Shown here: positions 25,375 through 37,300 of the stretch, one piece after another | Layout of the letters: each line of letters begins with the position of its first letter | How positions within the stretch are numbered: position 1 is the stretch's first letter | DNA from: Saururus chinensis | Lineage: Eukaryota > Streptophyta > Magnoliopsida > Piperales > Saururaceae | Assembly: GCA_035235625.1 (NCBI GenBank) | Contig: CP141140.1 | Location: forward strand, 124,001-188,000 | Direction of reading: 5' to 3' | DNA: 64,000 bases | Position numbers and translations under genes: made by a program | Notes under the pieces: generated by a model | What the model was told of the DNA's origin: nothing | The model's input: the letters and a program-made list of their open reading frames with translations, nothing else | Database searches by the model: none

Positions 25375-27160
25375 TTCATCTAAATCTAGAGTCCCTTCAG
25401 AGACTGTGCTGACACTCGAGATAGCAGAATCATGTTCATGGTGATGATGATTATGCCCCTTGTGATGATCTAACATATTACGAACAAAATTTTAGGAAAA
25501 AGAAAAAAAATTATGTGATGCAGATTTGATACAAGAGAACAAAGTTGGGATGTCTATAGAAGAATAAATCCTCACTGTGAATATCTTCTTTATGACAAAC
25601 TGCGTCAGATTCATCTGGCTTAACTTCAGAGTCAACCCTCTAGATTAAATAAATTTCATAAGGACTACAAACTTCATAGTATGTAAGACAAATGGTAAAT
25701 GAAGAAGGTAAAATGTTGTGAAAGTGTTTTTGCCTGTCAATATCATATCCACCGACTCCTAGCACAAAGTCCACATCAACATCCCCATATTTGGCATGTT
25801 TAATTTGTGCCATCACATTAATATGCTGCAATCACATTTCTAACATCTCTGGTGAGTAAAATGTATGTGAAACAAAGATGTCTCATGAATAAGTGATGCA
25901 AACCTTCTGCAGCTAATTAACTTCTAACCTTAATTTTCTTTTTCCATGTCTCTAACTCGGTCTCACTCACCAAATCTATCTGCCAAAAAAAAATGAAGGA
26001 TAGTCATTTAACAGTTCAGAACTCCATTGAGAAACACTATATGATACTAGTAGAAAGGACACCTTAAAATATTTAAAAATTTGGTCCATTGAAATCAAAC
26101 AATATTATAACTATGCCCCTTATAAAGAAAATGAATGGTCAAACGAAACAAAGTCTTAATTTGCTGTAGAAACTGACCTTGTTTTATAGTGCGATCCGCA
26201 TAAGCCACTTGCTCTACTGCTTCATTGACTACCCACCTCGGTTTTACCTCGGTCAGATGTTGCATTGCGTGCTTACAATCAACCAATGTAACAACACCAT
26301 CATGCTTCACATATCGTGCAACCAACTCATCTATGAAAAATGTCTCAACGACAGGAGCAGGTTCTGCAAGACCTGAACAATTAAGCACAGCTTATCAATT
26401 TACAGCTTTTGTGAGCCCTTCTAAAGGATACTTCATGATAACCCAAATAAGAAAACCATGCGGCAGTTTTGATGTAAAATAATTGCTACCTACACTACAC
26501 ACACAGCTAGAATACAATACCTGTTGTTTCTATAACAATATGGTCAAACTTGTCTCTTTTTTTCCGGGCCAACTCCAAAAGCATTTTCACGAGATTCCCC
26601 CTCTCAGTACAGCATAGGCAGCCATTATTAACCATAATGATGTCCTCAGAAACAAAGGAATGGTTAGCAACTAGAGAACCGTCAATATCCACTTCTTTGA
26701 ACTGCATGAGAGAACAGCTCAACCAAACCAATCATCATTAAACAGAATTTGCTTCCAGGCAACATGCTTTATAAACTGATGAAATTGCGCTTACATTTGA
26801 TGCAAAAAACAGAAAAACCTTCTACAAGTCTATCTTTCACGCCTTCACGGGTTATGAGATTCTCAAATGTAATTGAACTAAAAAAAACGGAGAAGAAATG
26901 CGAGACTCGGAATTAATGTACCTCATTCTCTATGACAGCAATCCTCTTTTCGTGATGAGCTGTTAAAGTGTTGTATAAGAGAGTTGTCTGACATAATTTC
27001 CGATAGAACAAAGGCCGTCATCAAATTATAAATGTAAGGGCAGATGCGTCAAGAGAGAAGAGAAGAGAGAAAGAAGTGAGAAAAGACTCACCTTTCCGGA
27101 GCCGAGGAAGCCAGTAATAATGGTCGCAGGGACCCTATTGTCGACATCGCACCGGCGGAA
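25375..27160 (-). pseudogene. CobW/ZNG1-like zinc-chaperone GTPase, truncated
   Basis: Exons on the minus strand with canonical borders: 27150-27092 (DNRVPATIITGFLGSGK, Walker A), 26987-26922 (TTLLYNTLTAHHEKRIAVIE), 26701-26521 (starts FKEVDIDGSLV, includes NNGCLCC), 26372-26178 (from LAEPAPVVETF to AYADR), 25979-25929 (IDLVSETELETWKKKIK), 25825-25734 (HINVMAQIK...FVLGVGGYDID, apparently a GC donor), 25637-25576 and 25469-25375 (His-rich loop HHKGHNHHHHEH). The CxCC metal motif and Walker A are kept. The end of the fourth exon is two bases short at the NKxD guanine-binding motif, which throws the frame. The codons before DNRVPAT contain an in-frame stop. The CobW C-terminal domain is not found. 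In FGEVD the Gly is Lys. It is most likely a pseudogene of a plastid or cytosolic CobW protein. Confidence 0.85.
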
Positions 27161-27776
27161 GCGGCTTCACAGAGTCGCACATTGGAATCGACCGTGTGAC
27201 CATGGACTTGGAACCACATGGCCGAATACAGGCGGGATCACAGAAACTGGATCCACTAGAGAGAAATGAGTGGATGGCTCTTCTAAGGCAAGCAGTGATA
27301 GACAGAGGAGAAGATGAGAAATAATTGGCAGTAGAAGTAGCAGAAGGCTGGAAGAAGGAGGAGTGAATGAGAAGGTTTTTCGATGTTGTTCTTGAAATCA
27401 CTAGTATGGCAGCAGCCATGAACAAGTGCAAGGGAAGCGATGGAAGAGGATGGGAGCTTCGCAACGCAAACTACGTAAGTATCAAGGAGGTGGCGATGGT
27501 TGGGGAAGCTGGGCAGCGGCGATGTCGGGGAAGCTAAGAGGCAGCTATGGTTGGAGAAGCATGGAGGAGATCCCATTTCTTCATTCCTCAAGGGGATGAA
27601 AATCGATGGAGGGCAAACGCAGGTGGGCGTCAAATGTGGGCGGGGAAAGACCTCTGGCCTGCCTGTAACTCAAGTTAAGTCATATCCGGTATGCTGCAAT
27701 GATAGAGCAGCGTTGGATCTGATTGGATGATCAAAATATTTTGGGCGCATATTCACAACTTAAGCCGAGTTGTAAT

Positions 27777-28869
27777 CATGGAAGGCCGTATCGATATGTA
27801 TGAGAGTCTCAATGATTATGAATATGGGTATGCGCTGATGATACGCTTTGTACGTGCCAAAACGGGTATAAACTCTTTTATAAATATAAAAAAATATTAT
27901 AACTAATAATGTATCATTATAATACTTCTTTTAGAGCATAATAAAATCATATAATACCATATCAATCGATATAGGTATTCTAAAATTAATTTATTTAGAA
28001 CCATATACTATTATGCTCTCCGTCCCATATTAATATTGGTCATTCTTTCCTATATTAAATAATTTAAAATTAATTAATTTTAAAAATAAATAATATGCTT
28101 AATATGAGTCTAAATCATAGAAGGCCGTATCGATACGCATGAGAGTATCGATGATCATGGATATGGGTACGCGCCGATGATACGCTTGGTACGCGCCGAA
28201 ACGGGCATAAACCCTTTTATAAATATAAAAAAATATTATAACTAATAATATATCATTATAATACTTCTTTTAGAGCATAATAAAATTATATAATACCATA
28301 TCAACCGATATGGGTATTCTAAAATTAATTCATTTAGAACCATATACTATTATGCTCTCCGTCCCATATTAATATTGGTCATTCTTTCTCATATTAAATA
28401 ATTTAAAATTGGTTAATTTTAAAAATAAATAATATGCTTAATATGAGTCTAAATTACATGTTTAAATAAACGTATATTTGTGGAGCACTATATGTAAAAA
28501 AAATAATTATGTAAATTATATGGACCTACCCATATTGATCTCATATAATTTTAAAAATATTATTTTTAATATAATTAAAACTTAAACTTTTAAAGAATTG
28601 GGGTTTGAATTGTATTTGTATTTTTAAGAAAAAAAAATTAAAATTTTTTTTTTCAAAAAAAAAAAAATTTTAATTAAAAAATGATTTTTTAATTAAAAAA
28701 ATAATTTAAATATAGTATCAATATGTATTGGCCATATCGATACGGTACGGCTGATACGCATCGAAAAAATATGTGGGGGGCGTATCGCCCCCCGTACCAT
28801 ATCGATATCGACCGATACGGGTACGTATCGACCGATACGGACCCGTATCGATCGATACGGCCTTCCATG
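27777..28869. mobile_element. hAT-like non-autonomous element with internal duplication
   Basis: Inverted ends CATGGAAGGCCGTATCGATA and its near inverse are flanked by a perfect 8-bp duplication GTTGTAAT (27769-27776, 28870-28877), the hAT target-site length. Inside, about 340 bp starting at 27777 is repeated from about 28116, including a second GAAGGCCGTATCGATACG end. The right 150 bp is rich in CGATACGG inverted motifs. No coding region. Confidence 0.75.
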
Positions 28870-29799
28870 GTTGTAATATCAAATTTTAAATTTGAATTTA
28901 TTAACTCTGAATTATAAATATAGCATGGAGAATACAAAACAACTAACGCTTCATTTTAAAATTTAAGGATTTTATTTTTAAATCTAAATTGACTAACCCC
29001 TTGTTAGAAAATTTGTGTAGAGTTGTTTAAATGGTTTTTAGAGAGAATTAATTTTTTAGGTTGTTGTTTTTGTCTACCTTAATAAAAAGAGTAATTGGAG
29101 GTGGATGAGTGTACAAAACACGTGAGGCGTGATGTTTATTGAAGATTGTTGCTGAAAAGATAAAAGAGAAAAAATATTTATTCTAAAAAAAGAGTTGAAA
29201 GATCTACATTAATCAAAGTGTACAAAGAAGAGAAGAAGATAGAACAATTACTAGTAAGTAACTAAGAAGTGGTTGATTCATAATTAGAGTAGTGTAATGA
29301 ACCAATCGTGTGAAGAAAAAGAAGTCATTGTTCTTTATTTTTTAAAATTTAGTATACTCTAATTTTCATAGTGCAAAGTTAATCTGCACTAGTTGGGTTT
29401 CCATGTAAAATTTTTTGTATTTTTTACTTAGTGATTTAATTGTAGTTTTTTCTTTAAAACACATGAGAATTATATAGGCATGTTAATTTGAACAAAATTT
29501 TTTTTATTTTATTTGAAAAAAAAATAAATATTGTAACTTAATTGTGGGATAGAGATACTTTATTTTTCTCAGTTTATGTTTGTCACACATTGATCACAAA
29601 TCAACAAGCAGTAGATGAGGTTATTTGAGAATTCATGAGATTATTTTAGTATTTTTTAGGTTTGATTGTGCCTTTGGTTGCCGTAATTAAAAAACATGTT
29701 TAATTTGTCTATATTTGTTTTCAAATTTTATTGTGGTTAGAAATAATCATATTTTTACAAATGAAAGTGCTTAGAGCAAAATTTTGTACTCTATAACAT

Positions 29800-31380
29800 T
29801 GAAATTCTCAAGTTGTGCATTACAAATCTTTATGTAATAACAAATATCTTTAATTATGTAAAAAATTAACATAATAGAAGAGGAAATGATAAAAGTGGGA
29901 TACAAGAACACAAATTCTCTAGGACACACTAAATTTGTTAAGAATAGAAATTTGAATAATAATGATGCTAGTACTTTAAATTCTAAATATTTAGTTAGAA
30001 AATAATTGTCTAAGAAGGATCTAGCGACTAAATTTATGTCCATCAAAAACAAGTTACTGAAGAAGCCATAAATTGTGAGAGATTATGTTAAATTTGACAT
30101 TTTTAGACAAATCACATAGATAGGAAGAAACTCGAGGGAACTTAGTATAAAAGTTTAAAATCTTGAACATAGGCTTACACATATGATTCACTAAGAAATT
30201 CTTATAAGTTTACTCATAATAGTTTTCATAAGAATGAACTAAGGATGAATGCAAAAATGCTTAGGAAAGAAAAATATAATCAGAACTTGAGTGATGTTAA
30301 AGAGTTTGTGAAAACAAAAATAATTTAGGTGAAGAAAGAAGATATGAAATGCAATGTACTACACTCCGTAATAAAAACTTAACATTCTAACATGTGATAC
30401 CTAGATAGTGGATGCTCAAAACTTAGGACTAATAATAAATAACTTGGTAGAAAAATATGAGGACAAAGTTACATTTGGAGATGAGAATACCATTAAGGTA
30501 GATGGGATAAGCACACTAAGAGTTTATATATGGCATGACTTTGATAATTCTTTGTATGTAAGTAATTTGCAAGTTAATTTTTTAAACATTAGTCAAATTT
30601 GTAATTTTGATTTTATTGTGAAGTTTACAATAAAAGTTTGGTATATCATTGATAAATTTAAAATAAATTGTGTTAAAGGTTTAAGAGCTCATGATAATTG
30701 TTATTTGCTTAATTCAGTTTACTTTTCCAACTTGTCCTTGATAATACTTACTTATATCATCAAAGGCAAGGACATGTTAATTTTAGATATTTTACAAAAA
30801 TAACAAACAATAAGATCATTAAAAGTGTCCCAATTTTGAAAACCCTTTAAAACTTAGTATGTGGTGCTTGTTAAAAGGGTAAACAATTAAAATTTTATCA
30901 TAAAAAATTAAAACATATAAAAACTGAGAGTCCATTGGAGTTGATACACATGGACCTTATGAGACCAATGCTAACAACCATTTTATGTAATAAAAATTAC
31001 ATATTGGTAATGATAGATGATTTATTAACATTCACTTGAGTATATTTTCAGTCAGATGCTTTTGAAGCATTCAAAACTATTGTCCATACTATATATAATA
31101 AAAGTCGTTTAAATATCAAAACCATTAGAATTGACAAAGGTGGTAAAATTATTGACTATAGATTTAAAGAGTTTTGTAAAAAATTTAGGATTCACCATGA
31201 GTTTTCAACCTCCAAAATTCTCCGACAAAATAAAATAGTTGAAAGGAAAAATATGACTATTTAAAATAGAGCTAGGGTGATATTAAATTAGAAGAACTTA
31301 GCTAAATATTTTTTAACAAAAGTTATGAACACTGCTACATACACCTTTAATAGATTTTATTTAAGGCCTTGTAGAGGTAT
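29800..31380 (+). mobile_element. Ty1/copia internal fragment
   Basis: Copia order on the + strand: gag-pre-integrase wording near 30470-30720 (KVTFGDENTIKV...NFLNISQIC) and integrase-core wording near 30930-31370. It is heavily broken in all parts. No confident LTR pair was found, though the AT-rich stretch 28900-29800 may be its gag and 5' part. Old fossil. Confidence 0.7.
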
Positions 31381-31844
31381 ATTTTGTATGTTTACGGTTT
31401 AGTAATTGATGAACATGATTAGGATTGAGTAAAGATTAGGGTTTATTGAATGAAGTGTTTAATTGAAATTCCTCCGTATAGAGGTTGTAACTCTTAATTC
31501 TTACTTTATTGAAGTAGTAGTTTTATGAACAATCTAGTGATCCGCTAAACCATCTATACAGATATTAAATTCTCATTTAACCCCTAATCTAAATAAAAGT
31601 CTAGTTTATTTCACTAACTAAATGAAACATTTTATGCATTGGCCCCTTTTGCCCCATTGATAGTCGGCCAAGAAGCCAGCCGCTAATCATAACCTACCGG
31701 TAACATTTTGCTCTCAGCTACCCATTCAATGATTCCAACACCCCACCAGTGGAAAAAAATCATTACACATTTACATTTTAACATGCTTCTACTCTAAAAT
31801 CACATTTTATTTATCCCTGGGCAATGTTTTGAAATGCATGCAAC

Positions 31845-33678
31845 TGTAACACCCCGACCCGCACCACCTGACCCGGACCGGTTAGATCGGAAAACACAAT
31901 CGGAGTGTCAAAATTTAGCGGAAAAATTAAAACCGACTGACCAGGAGTTGCAGACTTTGAGTGCGAGAGTCATAGCGTTCATCTACGCACTACGGAGCTT
32001 TAACGTTCCATTGCGCGTAGATCAGAACAAACCTAATTTTATAACTAATTTGGATCGGGCCAACGTTATTTTATCGTTGGTTGCCTACGTACATATTGGA
32101 TACCATCTCTGACGTTATTCCAATACGATTGGATCCGAACGTAGTTCTGCCTAACGGCTAATACATTCACCAGACATCAAAAAATCATATACGATAAAAT
32201 ACGTATACTTTATATCTGAATAATTCCTTCGGAATCCGACAAAAATCTTATAACTCATCGGAGTCAAACGAAAGCCAATAAATCAGTAAAATACACTTCT
32301 CACATAGGTGAGAAGAACACTAATAAAACACACATCCCACTCTATCATAGAGCAGAGCAGAACACACTACAGATCATTTTAGATCATATCAGATCCTATC
32401 AAATCATATCAGATTTTATTCGACCATACTGGTCATATCAGATCAGAGTATGTCAAGTCATAGCAGAGCATTTCAGATCACAACAAAATAAATCAAAGTA
32501 GATTAAATAGAAACATATCAGTATGTATCACATCATAGCAAATAATATATCTTAATTAGTATATTACTAATTAAGATATGCATTTATATAAATCATATTA
32601 AACTAAAAGGTCAGAAAAGTGTACTTCCCTCCAATTCCGAAAATGGCGATGTTCGGAATTGCTCATTTCCTCAGAGCATCTGTCCTTTCTGATTCGGAGA
32701 TGGTGGCCAGGATCTCCTCTGACTTCGAAACACTTTACCCTTCTTTCGCCCGTAGGTGACGGACAGAACCTCCCCATGCCTCGAGACATTTCCCTTAGAT
32801 AGGGTTGCTAACTTGAGGAATGGACGCTTCCATTGCGTAGATCACCCTCGAATTAGCTAGGAACGTCTCAAGAATGACTCGAATTGAACTTAAAATGAGT
32901 GAGAAACGAAGAACAGAAGTTTCTAAATATGGGAGAGAATATAGAAACGTGGGAGAGTTTCTTCTTTTTTTTTTCTTTGGATGCTGTGGATGCTATTTAT
33001 AGAAAAACTGGATGGATGTGAGGATGACACGTGTCAAACCTATCCACTTCCATCATCAATCCTATCCGCTTTGTCAGCAATCCTATCCACTATCAATCCT
33101 ATCCGCTTTGTCAGCAATCCTATCCACTATCAATCCTATCCGCTTTGTCGTCAGTCTTATCCACTGCATCGTCGATCCTATCCATAAAGATATTATTTTA
33201 TTCAAATAATATCTTAACTTTAAAACGCGATAACTTCCAACCTTGACGTTAGAATCGCACGCTCTTGATACCGATGGACTCGTGTCAACGAGCCCTTCAA
33301 AATAAGACCAAAACATGGGTAGGTCATCCCGCACTTTCAAAGTGGGTCCCGCCCATATGACATTTTTTTCCGAGGTCGGAATCGTACATTCTTAGTACCG
33401 ATAGACTTGTATCGATGAGCCCTTTGAAACTAGACCACACATGGGTAGGTTATCCCGCACTTTTCGAGCAGGCCCCGTCCATGTGGCACACTTCCCGAGG
33501 TCGTAACTTTCGTTCCCGACCTCCGTTTTGAGTGTTCTTGGATGCGTTGTGCTCGTTACTTCGAGTTCTAACCAAATACGGAAGTTTCAACTCTTAAAAC
33601 CCTTAAAGAATTAACATATATTACATAATTACCCCTAACCCTTTGAGGTTAAGCGTAATCGGAACACAGGGTACCACA
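31845..33678 (-). repeat. LTR (downstream copy of the minus-strand element)
   Basis: 1834 bp, TG...CA ends (TGTAACACCCCGACCCG to GGGTACCACA on the + strand). Landmarks: conserved block 32106-32152, hairpins 32284-32350, 33-bp perfect inverted repeat 32547-32579, TATA box on minus 33001-32994, G-box palindrome TGACACGTGTCA 33025-33036, tandem TATCC units 33052-33183, and two tandem copies of the shared module 33245-33500. Confidence 0.92.
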
Positions 33679-33691
33679 TTCTTCCCCCCTT
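33679..33691 (-). other. Polypurine tract of the LTR element
   Basis: Minus-strand AAGGGGGGAAGAA directly next to the LTR start TGTGGTACCC, the expected plus-strand priming site. Confidence 0.85.
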
Positions 33692-33889
33692 AAATGAATT
33701 GCGTCCTCGCAATTCACCTAAAAATACTTGTTAAAACTGCAGATTTAGAGCGAAACAAATCATAATAGATAAATCAATCCAGAATTTGTCAGAATTAAAT
33801 CACCCGATATGTCATACAATCAAAATATGATCATTTATATCGGATAACAGAAAGTGAATAGTATTTTCAAAGTCAGAGAATTTTTCAAC

Positions 33890-34637
33890 ATTAGAAAAGA
33901 ACAAATAGATCAAATATAATGGACAGATCAGACAGATCAAATAAACATATCAGAACAGACAGAATATACATATAAGACAAACTAGATATAACAGACACAT
34001 CTGGTCAGAACAAATGGAACAGATAGAAAGGACATAATAGATTGGTTAGAACAGACAAATTATATAGTTTAGACAGAATTGACAAAACCGATAGATCAGA
34101 CATAACTGACATATAAGACAGAACAAACATATCAGACAGATAGAACGGATAAAACGGATAGATAAGACATATTAGGAACTTTAGACAAATCAGCTAGATT
34201 AGACCGAACAAAATGATTGGATAGATGGATCAAATAGATCAGATATATAGCAGATAGAATAAACAAATAAGATAGAACGGATAGATCTGTCATAATAACC
34301 AGAATAAACAGAATAGACAAAACAACAGATCAGACAAAACATACAAAATAGACAAAACGAACATAATGGACATGTCAGACATAACAAACAGAACAGATAG
34401 ATCAAACATATCAGACAGAACATATAGATTACACAGGACGAAATAAATAGACAAATTCGATACATTAAATAGAACGGACAGAACAAATCAAACAAATTAG
34501 ACTGAATTGACAGAATAGATAGATTAGAACAGACAGATCAGACAGAACAAACAGATCAAACAAATTTGACAGATTTAAACAGATCGAATAAAACAAACAA
34601 ATCAAAAAGACAGATTAGATAGACTGGGTAGAACAGA
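33890..34637. repeat. Low-complexity ACAGATCAGACAGAAC block
   Basis: About 750 bp of irregular 5-10 bp repeats of the AGACAGATCAGACAGAAC kind inside the LTR element. On the element's sense strand it is a pyrimidine-rich tract. Open stretches here translate to repetitive Leu/Ile/Tyr-rich peptides and are not credible genes. Confidence 0.85.
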
Positions 34638-34770
34638 GCCGTGATACCGAACGGCGTTCCCTTCGACACTCATGGGGTAGCGTGAGGCTCAGAAGGATAG
34701 GAGCTTTCCCATGATGCTCCACTCCTATATGCATGCACCAGAACCGATTTTTCGGTGGGTATCCAGACAG
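34638..34770 (-). repeat. Conserved internal domain, copy 1
   Basis: 133 bp from GCCGTGATACCGAACGG to GGTGGGTATCCAGA, GC-richer than its surroundings. CATGGGGTAG and GAGCTTTCCCATG can pair as a hairpin. It is nearly repeated at 35083-35215, 445 bp away, while the intervening DNA is unrelated. Confidence 0.8.
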
Positions 34771-35082
34771 AAAGTGCACTGATACTTTCAGGTTTTACCC
34801 TAAAAGTACCTAGGAAGTGCACATATTCAAAACATAATGCAGTATGTATAAATTATTTCTCCAATATTGTATTTTCCTAAAAACATGTGTAATAAGCATA
34901 AATTTAGAATTTAAAACCCCTTAGGTTGAATTAAAATCTAAAATAATGCTAAGCAAAAATATATGGAAATGATTATACTCTTTTTCAGAAGAATCAGTTA
35001 TCAGAAAGAATTGTTCAGAAATACTTTGATGCAGAAACATATGTACAAATTGTCAGTTCGTTCGAGTGACGAGAAAACCAAA

Positions 35083-35215
35083 GCCGTGATACCAAACGGT
35101 GTTCCCCTTGTACTCATGGGGTAGCAAGGAGCTCAGAAAGTGAGGAGCTTTCCCATGATGCTCCACACCCGTGTGCATGCCAGAACCTATTATTTTTCTC
35201 GGTGGGTATCCAGAG
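35083..35215 (-). repeat. Conserved internal domain, copy 2
   Basis: Same order and length as the copy at 34638-34770 (GCCGTGATACCAAACGG ... GGTGGGTATCCAGA), at about 80 percent identity. The CATGGG/CCCATG pairing is kept. Confidence 0.8.
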
Positions 35216-35439
35216 ATTGCAAGCACTCGCGTATCAGCATATGCATCAGAGCAGAAATTTTTTATCAGAAGTAGTTATTACTTATAATCTTTTCTCAGAA
35301 TCATTCGGAATTGAAAACATCGGACGGAAAATATATCAGACATCATTCAGACTCTTTTCAAAGAGGTCTTTTATATAAAAAAAAATCAAGTCATCTGACA
35401 GAAAACATTTTTTTTTATAGAGGTATTTCATCAAATATT

Positions 35440-37260
35440 AGAACTTATGACAGTAAACAGATTTTGCACATTTAAATCAGAACATATAATCCCGGTTAAC
35501 ATGGTACTCGGAACAAAATTTCAAATCGAACTTGAAGTCAAAAATTGTCTCTATACACTAGAAGAATTAACAATAGAGTTATCCACTAACTCCCATTTCC
35601 ATATTACGGGTGTTTGATGATTACTCTTTGGTAATTCTACTATCATAAATTTGACAGATTATTTGAAATTTAAGTTACTAAAATAATAATGTAGCAGATT
35701 CAGAGTAAATATTCTCGATTGATTCAAAATCAAAATTTGTAAAAATCAGAGTTCAAATAAAGTATGATACTATATGGGCCAAATAAAAATTCTAGTCATT
35801 AGAATTCACAAATTTGGAGTCCCTTGGAACTTTGTTGTAGCATATGCAAAATAGGATTTACAAACGAATTAATGCAACTGATTTTAGAACAAATTTGTTA
35901 AATCATTCCAAGAAAAATAAAATAAAATTTATAGCTTCGTAGTTCGTATTAAATCTGATGTCGTATAGACCAGACAAAAAGTTTAAACCCAGAATTCATA
36001 AAGTCAGAGTTCAAATCAAATCAGATACTACACATACAAAACATAGTTTCAATTTATAAATCAGAATAAAATCAGAGTCCTTTGGGAATCTAACGCAACA
36101 CATGCAAATATAATTCCCATCAAATTCGTTATAACCGAAGGTTGATATTATATTCAATTGCAGATATATCAAACAGAAAGTTCAATATCGGAAGTCGTAT
36201 TAAATCAAGTATCACAACTAAAACAAAATATCAAATTAATTCCTATCGAAAATCGGAATCTATTTCAAACCGATATTCAGAACAATAATAATAACAATTC
36301 ATATGCGAAATTTGTAATATCAATTTGATACAATACAAGTCGAACGGAAATTCTAAATTACTCATAGTTAAACGAATCATATTTTATAAATATTAAAATT
36401 GAGAGCAATTCCAATGTCACACTCGTAAAAGAAAACTACGAATCAAATTCGATACAACTTATTCGTAGTAAAATGTTCAAATCATTGTAGATTCAGAATT
36501 AAACTTTTGATAAAAAGCATTGGCGCACCAAATCCTTATGTAACAACTTCAGACATTCAAATTATTTCTGATTTGAAATCAAACTTCATAAAATTGCCGT
36601 TAGTAGCAATTACTTGCAAGATAGAAATTTAAAATTATTTCTAATTCAAAGTCGGAAGTCGAAAAATCAAAGTTTGTATAAAATCGAATAAAACATTTGG
36701 AGAACAAAAACTCATGATCAGAATTCATCTTGAATCTGATATAACATATGCAAAAGTTCAAAAATTGGAATCCACAAATCCTGTATCACAGATAAATAAT
36801 AAAAGATTCATAATCGAAATTTTCTTTGAATCCGATATAATACATGTGGAACATAAAATTCAAAAATGAGACTTGGCATTAAATATGATGTCACACGTAT
36901 GAAACAAAAATTCAATATCAGAGTAAGCATTAAATCCGATATCAGTCGTAGAGAATGGAGGTTCACGATCAGAATTATCCTTCATTCCAATGTCACATAC
37001 GCAAAACTAACATTTAGGATTTTTTTTTTCGTTAACATGCAGGTGGAATGGTAAAAACATAATCAGAGGTTATTTTAATTCTGATATCATAAATGCAGAA
37101 CAACACATTCAAAATAACAGTTTGTCATAAAGCCGATGACATATGTACAAAACGGCAAAATCACAGTTGAACTTTATATTAAATCCAAAAATACATTCGT
37201 TACAAAGAAATTCCAATTTAAAAATTGGAATTTGAAACACCTCAAAATATATTTTAAAAT
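35440..37260. repeat. Divergent ~70-100 bp repeats in the element's 5' internal region
   Basis: Variants of TTAAATCCGATATCA, ACATATGCAAAAC and AAATTCAGAATTC recur irregularly through this AT-rich stretch, suggesting an ancient tandem origin. No protein homology was seen on either strand. Confidence 0.5.
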
Positions 37261-37286
37261 ATTTTTCTCTCGCAGACAGAGTACTA

Positions 37287-37297
37287 CTCCGATACCA
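37287..37297 (-). other. Primer binding site, initiator tRNA-Met type
   Basis: Minus-strand TGGTATCGGAG begins three bases after the LTR end. The standard plant form is TGGTATCAGAGC, so one internal base differs. Confidence 0.85.
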
Positions 37298-37300
37298 TTC

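Noticed and set aside
32598-33340. Short open frames repeated identically near 38056-38798
   Set aside because: They are the same LTR sequence present twice; the peptides derive from tandem promoter motifs, not genes.
34132-34495. Open frames with repeated Leu/Ile/Tyr/Ser
   Set aside because: They are translations of the ACAGATCAGACAGAAC low-complexity block inside the LTR element.
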